Shown here: piece after piece, positions 1 through 8,814 of the stretch | Position numbering within the stretch: the first letter of the stretch is position 1 | How the letters are laid out: every line of letters begins with the position of its first letter | Assembly (NCBI GenBank): GCA_016714225.1 | Contig: JADJNS010000037.1 | Location: forward strand, 1 to 64,000 | DNA: 64,000 nt | DNA from: Archangiaceae bacterium | Lineage (GTDB): Bacteria > Myxococcota > Myxococcia > Myxococcales > Myxococcaceae | Reading direction: 5' to 3' | The notes under the pieces: model-generated | Told to the model about the DNA's origin: nothing | Databases searched by the model: none | Seen by the model: the letters and a program-made list of their open reading frames with translations, nothing else | Made by a program: the position numbers and the translations under genes

Positions 1-2976
1 GCGCGGGTCGCGCACACGCGCTTTCGCGCTGCGCTCGACGCCACCGCCGGAATGTCGCCCAGCCGCTCGGGCCCGAGAGATCAGGCCGAGAAGATGTTCG
101 CCGTGCTGGGCGACCCGCGGCCGCTGCGCGGCGAGGGCGTAGTTCCCCACGCCTCGATTCCCGAGGGGCTGACCGCGATGGAGTTCGTCGACGGCCTGCT
201 CGGCCAGGTCGAGTCCGGTGAGCTCGACGGCCGCGAGCTCTTGATGCGCGTGCCTGCCGACGTGGTCGACCAGCTCGGCCGGCCCATCGTCGACCCCACC
301 GCCCAGGCCAAGCCGGTCGCCACCGGCATCGCCGCGTCGTCGGGGGCAGGGCAGGGCAAGATCGCGCTCTCGGCCGAGAAGGCCACCGAGTACGAGAAGG
401 CCGGTGAGCCCTACGTGCTCATCGTCAACGAGGTGCACCACGAAGAGGTCGAGTCGACCCGCAAGTCGCAGGGGCTCATCTCGGTGCGCGGCGGCAAGAC
501 CAGCCACGCGGCGATGATCGCGGCCAACAGCGACGTGCCGTGCGTGATGAACGACAAGGTCACCTTCAATCTCGAGAAGCGCACCGTCACCATCGGCCGT
601 ACCACCTTCAAAGAGGGCGATGCGCTCACCATCGACGGCACCAAGGGCAACGTGTACGCCGGGCTGGTGCCGCTGAAGTCGGCGGCCGAGACCGACACGC
701 TCGACCGGCTGCTGGCGCTCGCCGATCAGCACCGCCGCTTTCACGTGCTGGCCAACGCCGACACCCCCGACGAGGCCGTGCGCGCGTTCAAGGCCGGCGC
801 CGAGGGCATCGGGCTGGTGCGCACCGAGAACATGTTCTTCGAGGGCGGCCGGGTGAACGTGCTGCGCGAAGCGGTGATCGGAGACCCTCCGCGCGCCGCC
901 GCGGCCGTGGCCCAGCTCGAGAAGTTCCAGCAGCACGACTTCAAGGCGCTGCTGGAAGCGGCCAACGGCAAGAAGGTGGGCATTCGCCTGCTCGACCCGC
1001 CCCTGTTCGACCCCGACGATGCCAAGTCGGTGCTGCCCAATGACCCCAAGGCGATTCGCGACCTGGCCGCTCACATGGGCCTGCAGCCCGACGAAGTGGC
1101 CCGGCGCATCAACGGCTACCAAGAGGTCGACCCGCTGATCGGCCTGCGCGGGGCTCGGCTCGCGCGCCTGCGCCCCGATCTCGAGGCGATGCAGGTCAGG
1201 GCCCTCGCCCAGGCCTGGGTCGAGCTGAACGCCGAAGGCAAGCCTCCCGCGCCGCTCAACCTGATGGTGCCGATGATCATGAACGGCGCCGAGATGGAGG
1301 CGGCGGCGGCGCGCATCAAGGCCACCGTGAAAGAGGTCTCCGACGCGGCCGGGGTCGAGGTGCCCCTCAAGCTGGGCTCGATGATCGAGACCCCCAGTGC
1401 GGCGCTGGACGCCGGCGAGATCGCCAAGCACGTCGAGTGGTTCTCCTATGGCACCAACGATCTCACCCAGCTCACCCTGGGCTACGGGCGCAACGTGGCG
1501 GCCAAGTTCATACCCGAGCTGATCGCCGCGGGCGCGCTCGACTCCGACCCGGGTGGCACCATCGACCCGGGGGGGGTGGCCCGACTGATCAAGGTCGCCG
1601 AGTTTCTCGGCCGCGACACCGTGGGCGAGCTCGAGACCGGCGTGTGCGGCGCGCAGGGCGCCGACCCGGCCTCGATTCGCACGCTCGAGAGCCTGGGCCT
1701 CGACTACGTCTCGGTGCCCCCCTCGCAGGTGGCGCGTGCCCGGGTCGCCGCGGCGCAGGCGGCCATCGCTCGCGCCGACGCCGTGGCCGATGAGCCCGGC
1801 GAAGCGCCGGCTGCAAGCCTGGGAGCGGCGATCGACGCCGCCATGGCGCCCATCACCTCGTTTCCCGTGGCGCTCGATCAGCGCTGGCTCGTCGACCAGC
1901 TGGCGCTGAGCGTTCGCCAGGCCGGCGCCTTTCTGCGCTCCGAGGCGTCGCTGTCGGGCGACGCGGCGATGGTGGCGAGCCAGCAGCCGCTGGTCGAGAA
2001 GCTGCTCGCTGCCCAGCACCTGCTCGACACCGCCCACCTCGCCAACGCCATGAACGCCGAGCTCAACAAGCTGCGCCGCAGCGGGGGCCAGGGCTCGTCA
2101 TTCCAGACCGCCGCCGTGGCGCTGAAGGCCTTCTGCGAGACGGCAACCCAGGGGTTGGGCGACGAGACGAGCACCGGGCGAGAGCGCGAAGTGGCCCAGC
2201 ACGCGTGGGACACCCTGCGCGCGTTCGAGGAGCTGCGCGGCGAGCTCGAGAAGACCTCGCTGCCCAGTGACTACGATCAGCAGAACCGGCTGCGTCACAA
2301 GAACGACGGCTGGGACAACAACCACTACACCCGCCAGGGGCCCAAGCAGGGCGAGAGCATGGCCGCGTACCTCCGCCGCATCTCGCAAGAGTTCCTCGAC
2401 GACAACGGCCTGCAGGTGAAGCTGCTCGGGGCCGAGAAGATTCCCCAGGGCAAGAAGGTGATCTTCGCCGTCACCCACCGCTCGGGAGCCATCGATCGCT
2501 TCGTCAGCAACACGGCGCTGCCTCTCGAAGAGGGCAAGTTCATGTACATGGTGCGGGGCGACAGCCCGCTCGACCGCATCGGCCAGGCGTCGGGCGACCC
2601 CCAGAACCCGGTCATCGCCGCGGGCAGCTTCGACGAGACCCTGGCCAAGGTGAAGGCGGGCTTCGAGAACGGAGCCACCACCCTCGTGACCTACCCCGAA
2701 GGCACCGGCACGGTGAGCGGCGAGGTGCGCCACGTGGCGCGCAGCACCGCCGCGTTCGCCGAGGCCACCGGCGCGGTGATCGTGCCGGTCAGCATCGACG
2801 ACAGCTTCACCGCCGAGCCGTTTCAGCCCGGCCGCATCGCCGTGTACGTGGGCAACCCCATCGACCCGGCCGAAGCGAAGAAGCTCGCCGGCAAAGAGGG
2901 CGGCAAGGGGGCGGTCAAGCTGATGCAGACCAACCTCCACTACCAGCTCGCGCAGGGCTACCACGCGGGGCTCTGA
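1..2976 (+). CDS. PEP-utilising (PPDK/PEP synthase-like) protein fused to a PlsC-like acyltransferase, 5' partial
   Basis: The frame is open to the left edge, so the true start and any ATP-grasp domain lie outside; the first ATG is at 52. Counting from that ATG, residues about 85-215 are the swivelling phosphohistidine domain, with GGKTSHAA placing the phospho-His at residue 152. Residues about 225-600 are the PEP-binding TIM barrel, shown by GIGLVRTENMFF, IRLLDPP, FSYGTNDLTQ and a conserved Cys at 532. PPDK normally has CGEHGGDP around that Cys, but here it is CGAQGADP. After a helical linker, residues about 780-960 look like a PlsC/LPLAT acyltransferase: His809 in THRSGAID, then YPEGTGT near 881 and VIVPVSI. 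The His-Asp spacing is one residue longer than the usual HX4D. PEP-enzyme membership is clear; the acyltransferase half is good; the role is unknown. Confidence 0.85.
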   Translation, partial: ARVAHTRFRAALDATAGMSPSRSGPRDQAEKMFAVLGDPRPLRGEGVVPHASIPEGLTAMEFVDGLLGQVESGELDGRELLMRVPADVVDQLGRPIVDPTAQAKPVATGIAASSGAGQGKIALSAEKATEYEKAGEPYVLIVNEVHHEEVESTRKSQGLISVRGGKTSHAAMIAANSDVPCVMNDKVTFNLEKRTVTIGRTTFKEGDALTIDGTKGNVYAGLVPLKSAAETDTLDRLLALADQHRRFHVLANADTPDEAVRAFKAGAEGIGLVRTENMFFEGGRVNVLREAVIGDPPRAAAAVAQLEKFQQHDFKALLEAANGKKVGIRLLDPPLFDPDDAKSVLPNDPKAIRDLAAHMGLQPDEVARRINGYQEVDPLIGLRGARLARLRPDLEAMQVRALAQAWVELNAEGKPPAPLNLMVPMIMNGAEMEAAAARIKATVKEVSDAAGVEVPLKLGSMIETPSAALDAGEIAKHVEWFSYGTNDLTQLTLGYGRNVAAKFIPELIAAGALDSDPGGTIDPGGVARLIKVAEFLGRDTVGELETGVCGAQGADPASIRTLESLGLDYVSVPPSQVARARVAAAQAAIARADAVADEPGEAPAASLGAAIDAAMAPITSFPVALDQRWLVDQLALSVRQAGAFLRSEASLSGDAAMVASQQPLVEKLLAAQHLLDTAHLANAMNAELNKLRRSGGQGSSFQTAAVALKAFCETATQGLGDETSTGREREVAQHAWDTLRAFEELRGELEKTSLPSDYDQQNRLRHKNDGWDNNHYTRQGPKQGESMAAYLRRISQEFLDDNGLQVKLLGAEKIPQGKKVIFAVTHRSGAIDRFVSNTALPLEEGKFMYMVRGDSPLDRIGQASGDPQNPVIAAGSFDETLAKVKAGFENGATTLVTYPEGTGTVSGEVRHVARSTAAFAEATGAVIVPVSIDDSFTAEPFQPGRIAVYVGNPIDPAEAKKLAGKEGGKGAVKLMQTNLHYQLAQGYHAGL

Positions 2977-2978
2977 CG

Positions 2979-3719
2979 ATGGCCACCAAGCCCGTCAAGG
3001 TGCCGGCGTACCGGGTGCAGATCTCCCAGCAGGGCGCCGTGGTCGCCGACAAGACGTTCGACGCCGGCCCCGGCAACGACGCCTCGACGGTCAACTACAA
3101 GTACGGCGGCAACGAGTGGACGCACATCTTCGTGCGCCAGAAGACCCAGGAGGGCGACATGTTCATCACCGCCCGCTACCAGGGTCAGCACATGCAGCAC
3201 GTCTCGGTCGACCCCGAGCACCCGGCGCAGATCCGCCAGGCCGACGGCAACGTCTTCGACATCACCGTGACCCGCATCGAAGGCGCGCGCGAGCTGTCGC
3301 CGGGCGAGGTGGTGGCCTTCGACCCGCCGCGCGCCACCATCACCGCCGACGCCGGTGGCTGGCGCATCACCTACGAGCCCAAGCAGTACCCCTGCGTGCT
3401 CACCGTCGCGCTCGAAGACGCGATCACCAAAGACGAGGCGCTGCCCTCGTTTCCCTTTCCCTCGAACCCGCGCTTCAGCCGCGCGTCGTTCTACATTCCC
3501 AACGGGCAGTTCGCCGCCAAGGCCGGCGGAGAACTGCGGCTGGGCGTGCGTGGGGCAGGGCGCGAGGCGCGGGTGAAGCTGCCCAAGCCCGGCGAGTCGG
3601 TCACCGTCGAGCCCAAGCAGTTTCAGGTGAAAGGCCCCAGCCAACCCGATCTGCTCACCGAGCAGTACGTCGCGAGCAAGTACGGCGAGAAGGCCGGCCT
3701 GTTGAGCTACGAGCCGTGA
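2979..3719 (+). CDS. hypothetical protein, 246 aa
   Basis: ATG lies 2 bases after the stop of the PEP/acyltransferase gene, and the gene overlaps the next one by GTGA, so it sits inside an operon. The protein is soluble, with no signal peptide or membrane segment. It is rich in short beta-prone stretches with alternating Val/Thr/Ile, and the C-terminal half looks like a beta-sandwich. I recognise no family or catalytic motif. Base composition and codon use match the neighbours. It could be a binding or scaffold module for the flanking enzymes, but nothing in the sequence shows that. Confidence 0.75.
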   Translation: MATKPVKVPAYRVQISQQGAVVADKTFDAGPGNDASTVNYKYGGNEWTHIFVRQKTQEGDMFITARYQGQHMQHVSVDPEHPAQIRQADGNVFDITVTRIEGARELSPGEVVAFDPPRATITADAGGWRITYEPKQYPCVLTVALEDAITKDEALPSFPFPSNPRFSRASFYIPNGQFAAKAGGELRLGVRGAGREARVKLPKPGESVTVEPKQFQVKGPSQPDLLTEQYVASKYGEKAGLLSYEP

Positions 3720-5221
3720 CCCTGCGAGCCGCCAGAGCCGGCGCGAGCCCGGCGCCCCGCGTGCTCCCCCGTGCGGCGGGGCGCGCCAGGGTGGCCGCCA
3801 GGGCCGCGCCCCCGTCGAGCCCCGAGGCCGAGCTGCGCGCGCTGGTCGAGGCGCTGGCGCCGAGCAAGAGCGAGGCACGCTTTCTCGGCGCCGACGAAGC
3901 GCAGGCCGCGATCGAGAAGCTCGCCGAGCGCGGCGCCCGCGTCGAGCAGATCGGCACCAGCGGCGAAGGCCGGCCGATGTTCGGCGTCACCGTCGGTCAC
4001 GGCCCGATTCACGTCGGCGCGATCGCCGGAGCGCACCCCGACGAGCCCGTCGGCACCTCGACGCTGCTGCACCTGCTCGAGGCGATCGCCACCCGGCCCG
4101 AGCTGAAGCTCGCTGAGCGCATCACCCTTCACGCGGTGCCCCTCGCCAACCCCGACGGCACCGCCCGCAACCAGCGCTGGTTCAAAGACTGGGGTACCCC
4201 GCAGGGCCTGAAGCGCTACCTGACCCAGGTGCGGCGCGACAGCCCGGCCAACGACGTCGAGTTCGGGTTCGGCGACGAGCGCGACGCCACCGTGCGCCCC
4301 GAGAATCGCGCCCTGGGCCGCTTTCTCACCGCCCAGGGGCCGCTCGATCACTTCGTCAGCCTGCACTCGATGTTCATGGGCGGCGGCGGTCTGTTTCTCG
4401 CCACCGCGAACGACCTCGACGCGCACCGGCCGCAGCTCGACTTCCTGGTGGGAGAGACCCAGCGGCTCGGCCTGCCCCTGCACGACAAAGATCGCTTCGG
4501 TCAGAAGGGCTTCTGGCGCCTTGGGCCCGGTCTGCAGACCGCGCCCACCGCGCGCGAAATGCGAGAGTTCTTCGCCGCCGGTGGTCGCGATGACGTAGCG
4601 CAGCGCTTCAAGCTCAACTCGATGCAGTGGGTTCAGCGCAACGCCGATTGCCCGCTGGCGCTGGTCACCGAGATGCCGCTGCTGTGCGAGCGCCGCATCT
4701 CGTCGAACAAGAAGCTGCGCCGCTCGCGCGCCGACGAAGAGCTGCGCCTGGCGGCAGGCATGGGGTCGGCGCTCGACGAGGCCCAGGGCTGGGTCGGTCG
4801 GCTGCGCGCCGCGGCCGGCAAAGACGCGGCGGCCCTCGACGCCGTCGACCGCTTCGCCGGTTCGCTCGACAGCGGCCGCGCCGCGGTCGCTTCGCTGCAG
4901 AACGATCTGGCCCGCTACGGCGACGCCCGCGCCACCTTCGGCAACACCGTCGAGACCGATCTCAACGTGCTGCGCCGCCGCATCGCGCTCGTCGGCCAGG
5001 CGTGGGAGCTCGCTGGCAAGCTGCCCGCCAAGACCCAGGGGCCCTTGCGCCGCGAGCTGTTCGAGAAGCGCGAGGCGCTGATGACCGAGCTCACCGAGAA
5101 GTTCGAGCTCGAGCTGCCCAGGCCCGAAGTTCAGATGCAGGCGCAGACCGCCGCGGTGCTCGCGGCGCTGCTGGGCCCGCCACGCTCCCCGCATCGGGGC
5201 GCGTCCGTTTTCGAGAGTTGA
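3716..5221 (+). CDS. M14-family zinc carboxypeptidase-like protein
   Basis: GTG at 3716 overlaps the previous stop (GTGA), which makes it the preferred start; GTG 3761 is an alternative. The carboxypeptidase A signature is present in order: HPDE (His107 and Glu110, two zinc ligands), NPDGTARN (substrate-carboxylate side), SLHSM (His217, third ligand) and LVTEMP (Glu319, general base). M14 peptidases remove C-terminal residues from peptides or peptidoglycan stems. There is no signal peptide, so a cytoplasmic substrate or non-classical export is implied. The C-terminal 150 residues are helical and outside the catalytic fold. The stop overlaps the Shine-Dalgarno of the next gene, so the two are probably translated together. 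The substrate is unknown. Confidence 0.85.
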   Translation: MTLRAARAGASPAPRVLPRAAGRARVAARAAPPSSPEAELRALVEALAPSKSEARFLGADEAQAAIEKLAERGARVEQIGTSGEGRPMFGVTVGHGPIHVGAIAGAHPDEPVGTSTLLHLLEAIATRPELKLAERITLHAVPLANPDGTARNQRWFKDWGTPQGLKRYLTQVRRDSPANDVEFGFGDERDATVRPENRALGRFLTAQGPLDHFVSLHSMFMGGGGLFLATANDLDAHRPQLDFLVGETQRLGLPLHDKDRFGQKGFWRLGPGLQTAPTAREMREFFAAGGRDDVAQRFKLNSMQWVQRNADCPLALVTEMPLLCERRISSNKKLRRSRADEELRLAAGMGSALDEAQGWVGRLRAAAGKDAAALDAVDRFAGSLDSGRAAVASLQNDLARYGDARATFGNTVETDLNVLRRRIALVGQAWELAGKLPAKTQGPLRRELFEKREALMTELTEKFELELPRPEVQMQAQTAAVLAALLGPPRSPHRGASVFES

Positions 5222-5226
5222 AGGAG
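5221..5226 (+). promoter_or_regulatory. ribosome binding site AAGGAG
   Basis: AAGGAG begins on the last base of the carboxypeptidase stop codon and lies 6 bases before the ATG at 5233. It fixes the start of the 1192-residue esterase protein well downstream of where the open frame begins. Confidence 0.7.
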
Positions 5227-5232
5227 ACCGCG

Positions 5233-8200
5233 ATGTCCAAGAATGTTCAGAGCCGAGTCGCCCCCGCCGCCACCGAGAGCACCTTCAAGGGCCACGCCCT
5301 TCAAGAGGCGCGCGAGCTGGCTGACGCGCTCAAGGCCAGCACCGGCCGCACCGTGCTGGTGCCCGACCCGGCCAGCGCCACCGGCTTTCGCACCCTGGGG
5401 CTCGAGCCGCGGCACGAGGGCGGCTTCAGCATCGACAAAGAGCCGGTGAGCTTCCCGCCGCCCAACCCGGCGCTGCTCGCGGCGCTCACGGGCGTCGACC
5501 GGCGGGTCACCCTGGTGCCCGAGGTGCACTCCAAGTCGGCCGGCCGCAACGTGCGCTTCGCGGTCTCGCTGCCGCCCGGCTACGACCCCGCGGCCAAGGG
5601 CTACCGGGTGGTCACCCTGATGCCGGCGCCCCCTCCGGGCACCACCATCGCGCAAGAGATTCTCTCGCGGTCGCTCGACGCGAACCTGACCCGTTTCCTC
5701 GGCAAGACCGCCTCGGACACCATCGTGCTGTTGCCCGAACGCTTCGAGCACCGCTTCGGCGCGATGCCCTCGGCGATGCTCGAGCAGCTGGGCAACGACG
5801 TGGTCGACAAAGATCTGCTGCCCTACGTCACCCAGCACTTCAACACCTCGGGCGATCGCGCGCGCTACTCGATCACCATGCTGCACCAGGAGACCGACGG
5901 CGGCAGCGTGGTCGGCTCTGCGCCGCGCTCCTCGGGCGCCCGAGCGCCATCTGAAGGGCCTTCGTCGTACCGCTTCGAGCCGCAGCGCGACACCTTCCGG
6001 GTCGAGGGCAGCAAGCCCAAGCGCGGCTTCTTCGCCAAGATGCTGGGCGCTCCGTCGACCGAGACCACGGTGGTCGTCGAGCCCATCGACGTGGTGGGGC
6101 GCAAGCGCAGCATCGCGGTGATGTTCCCGCCCGAGTTCGACAAGCGCGACCGCCACGCCGCGGTGCGCATCGTCTATGGCGGCGAGAACGAGCCGCGTGC
6201 GCTGGCCAAGGTGCTGGGCAAGGCAGTCACCCAGGGCGCGGTGGTGGTGGCCGTCGATGGGCCGCCCAAGACCGCGGCTGCTCGCGAGAACCTCGAGCAG
6301 GCCATCGCCCGGGCGCTGAGCGACGACGGCGTCGACCTGGGCCGCATGAGCGCCCAGACGCTGAGCGGCGCCAGCTCGAGCTGGGTAGCCCAGGTCAAGA
6401 GCGGCGAGAACGCGACCCCGGTGAAGCTGCCCGCGCCGCTGATCGCCACCGAGCACGGGTTCACCCAGCTCGCTCCGACCACCGACTACAAGCTCGAGTT
6501 TCCCAGGGTGCCGCGCAACGCCAAGACCAGCCAGATTCCGGTCGAGCTGCAGAAGCAGTCGGCCACCCGGGGCACCTTCTTCGCCCCGGTGATGGACTCG
6601 AAGGCCCTCGGCAAGCCGGTGCGCTTCGGCATGTACCTGCCGCCCGGTTATGACCCGGCCAATTCCGAGAAGTACCCGGTGATGGTGATGCTCCCCGGCA
6701 AGGGCAACCCGCTGCACATCTGGACCAGCGCGGGTCAGCTGGTGCCCAAGCTCGACAAGCTGATGGCGGGTCAGGCGCAGAAGATGATCGTGGTGGTGCC
6801 CGACAACACCGACAGCTTCTGGTTCGACTACGACAGCAACGGTCACCCCACCGAGGGCGACAAGGGCAAGCGCAACTACGAAGGCCACGTGATGGACGAG
6901 CTGCTCGGCTACGTCACCCACGAGCTCAAGGGCGACCCCGACCGCCTCGCCATCGGAGGCATCTCACGCGGTGGCTTCGGCGCGATGTCGCTGGCGCTGC
7001 GGCACCCGGGGCGCTTCGCCTCGGTCAGCTCGACCGCGGGCGTGCTCGATCTCGAGCACTCGGGTGGGGTGTTGGCGAAGGGCGGCGCGGCCAGCGTGAA
7101 GGCGCACTTCGGAGACGCCGATGACCCGGTCTGGGCGCAGGTGAACCCGAGCGACCTGGTCAAGCAGGGCGCCTTCGGAGCGCAGCCGCCGCGCATTCGC
7201 ATCGAGGTCGGTGCCGACGACAAGCTGACTGCGCGTGACGCGCTCGCATTCGCCGATCTGCTCGAGCAGAAGAAGATCGCCAACGACTTTCACTTCTACC
7301 GCAAGCCTGAGGGCGAGCTGGGCCACAACTGGGACTCCTGGGAGCCCAGCCTGGAAGAGACCATCGCCTTTCACCAGGCCTCGTTCGGCAAGCCGGGCGC
7401 GGCCGCGGCAGTGCCCTTCGAAGACGACGGCGCCGCGGCGCTCAAGGCCCACCAGAAGAGCATCAAAGACCGCTGGAGCGCGATCACCGAGACCGCCACC
7501 GAGCTGCGCACCGAGAGCACCGCGATGGCGGGGCAGGCCCGGCGCCTGCTCGGCCCCGCCTCGAGCTACCTGACCTACGAACGCAGCCTGGTGTACGAGC
7601 TCGAGGGGGTCGCTGAAGACGCGCCTCGCATCGCGCAGCACGCCCAGACGTTGGAGCAAGGCGTCGATGGCGCGATGCCGCTGCACGCCGCCGAGCTGGT
7701 GGTCGAGAAGCTCATCGACGTCACCGACTCGAACCGACGCAAGCTCGCAGGGGTGAAGCACTTCATGATCGGCCGCGCCCCGACACACGCGGCCACCGAC
7801 CCCAAGAGCTTCGAGGTGCTGTCCGACTTCGACCGCAAGGAGCTCGAGAGCGCCATCTCGAAGGTGCCCGGGCTGCGCGAGCCGCTGCTCAAGCTCGCCA
7901 CCCTGCGCCCCAAGGTGTTCGAAGAGACCGACCCGCTCACCACGGTGCGGTTCTCCGAGCTGCTCAACTTCTTCGTCAACAGCGAGACCTACCGTGAGAC
8001 CGATGCGCCCGGCCTGGCCGAGTTCGTCGATCGCATGGCGGTGCGCCGCTTCGACTGGCGCCGCGGCGGCTACAGCCACAGCGTCTGTACGGCCATGAAC
8101 ACCGTCTACAACCACCCCGGGCTGATCCTCGACCTGGTGATGGCGGCGCGAAGCGACGAGCACTACCCGGTCAGCGCGGTGCACGACAAAGACGGAGCGC

Positions 8201-8811
8201 GCTCGCTCAGGCCACTGGGCGATCTGCAGGCCGGCTTCTCCGAGGTGGAAAAGACCGGGTGGGGCAAAGACACGCTGCCTCCCGCGCAGCTCGGCTACGA
8301 GCGCGGCCTGCTGCGCGCCATCGTCGACGAGCTGGCCTCGGAGCCCAAGAACCTGCCCCCCGAGCGCTTCGCCTCGCTGTGCGACCCGGTCGCCGTGGGG
8401 CTCTCCAAGCTGATCGGCCAAGAGGTTCGCTACGGCTACGCCTTCAACATCAAGACCGGCGATGATCTGGTGGCGGCGGTGAAGTCGCAGGGCGACGACG
8501 GCCTGGCCTTCGCCGACATCGAGATCTCCTCACCCGAGCACGGCCCGGTGCACCTGCACTTCCCGGTGTTCTACGACTACGACGAGAAGACGCGCACCGT
8601 GGCGATGCAGGAGTGGCAGCGCGGCGAGCGGCGCATCAGCGTCGACGGCCTCAAGTTCGCCGACAAGGGCGACGCCCGCCCGGCGATCTTCTACCGCCCG
8701 CACCCCGACCTCGAGCGCTTCCTCACCCCCGAGTACCAGAAGAACTGGAAGGTGCTCAGCAAGGCGCGTGAGACCGCTGCCGAAGAAGGCAACTCCAGCG
8801 ACCTGATCTGA
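5233..8811 (+). CDS. large protein with three tandem esterase-D-like modules plus an unknown C-terminal domain
   Basis: 1192 aa, with the start fixed by AAGGAG. Three related modules begin with the same edge strand: VSLPPGYDP near residue 113, VMFPPEFD near 292 and MYLPPGYDP near 465. Only the third carries a full alpha/beta-hydrolase active site of the putative-esterase family (PF00756-like): GISRG with Ser578 and a C-terminal His at 698 in GELGHNW. The first two have lost the nucleophile motif and may be structural or binding copies. Residues about 740-1192 are helical then mixed, with no family I recognise. No signal peptide is visible. Its relatives hydrolyse acyl esters such as enterobactin, S-formylglutathione or feruloyl sugars. 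The substrate cannot be read here. Confidence 0.85.
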   Translation: MSKNVQSRVAPAATESTFKGHALQEARELADALKASTGRTVLVPDPASATGFRTLGLEPRHEGGFSIDKEPVSFPPPNPALLAALTGVDRRVTLVPEVHSKSAGRNVRFAVSLPPGYDPAAKGYRVVTLMPAPPPGTTIAQEILSRSLDANLTRFLGKTASDTIVLLPERFEHRFGAMPSAMLEQLGNDVVDKDLLPYVTQHFNTSGDRARYSITMLHQETDGGSVVGSAPRSSGARAPSEGPSSYRFEPQRDTFRVEGSKPKRGFFAKMLGAPSTETTVVVEPIDVVGRKRSIAVMFPPEFDKRDRHAAVRIVYGGENEPRALAKVLGKAVTQGAVVVAVDGPPKTAAARENLEQAIARALSDDGVDLGRMSAQTLSGASSSWVAQVKSGENATPVKLPAPLIATEHGFTQLAPTTDYKLEFPRVPRNAKTSQIPVELQKQSATRGTFFAPVMDSKALGKPVRFGMYLPPGYDPANSEKYPVMVMLPGKGNPLHIWTSAGQLVPKLDKLMAGQAQKMIVVVPDNTDSFWFDYDSNGHPTEGDKGKRNYEGHVMDELLGYVTHELKGDPDRLAIGGISRGGFGAMSLALRHPGRFASVSSTAGVLDLEHSGGVLAKGGAASVKAHFGDADDPVWAQVNPSDLVKQGAFGAQPPRIRIEVGADDKLTARDALAFADLLEQKKIANDFHFYRKPEGELGHNWDSWEPSLEETIAFHQASFGKPGAAAAVPFEDDGAAALKAHQKSIKDRWSAITETATELRTESTAMAGQARRLLGPASSYLTYERSLVYELEGVAEDAPRIAQHAQTLEQGVDGAMPLHAAELVVEKLIDVTDSNRRKLAGVKHFMIGRAPTHAATDPKSFEVLSDFDRKELESAISKVPGLREPLLKLATLRPKVFEETDPLTTVRFSELLNFFVNSETYRETDAPGLAEFVDRMAVRRFDWRRGGYSHSVCTAMNTVYNHPGLILDLVMAARSDEHYPVSAVHDKDGARSLRPLGDLQAGFSEVEKTGWGKDTLPPAQLGYERGLLRAIVDELASEPKNLPPERFASLCDPVAVGLSKLIGQEVRYGYAFNIKTGDDLVAAVKSQGDDGLAFADIEISSPEHGPVHLHFPVFYDYDEKTRTVAMQEWQRGERRISVDGLKFADKGDARPAIFYRPHPDLERFLTPEYQKNWKVLSKARETAAEEGNSSDLI

Positions 8812-8814
8812 GGG

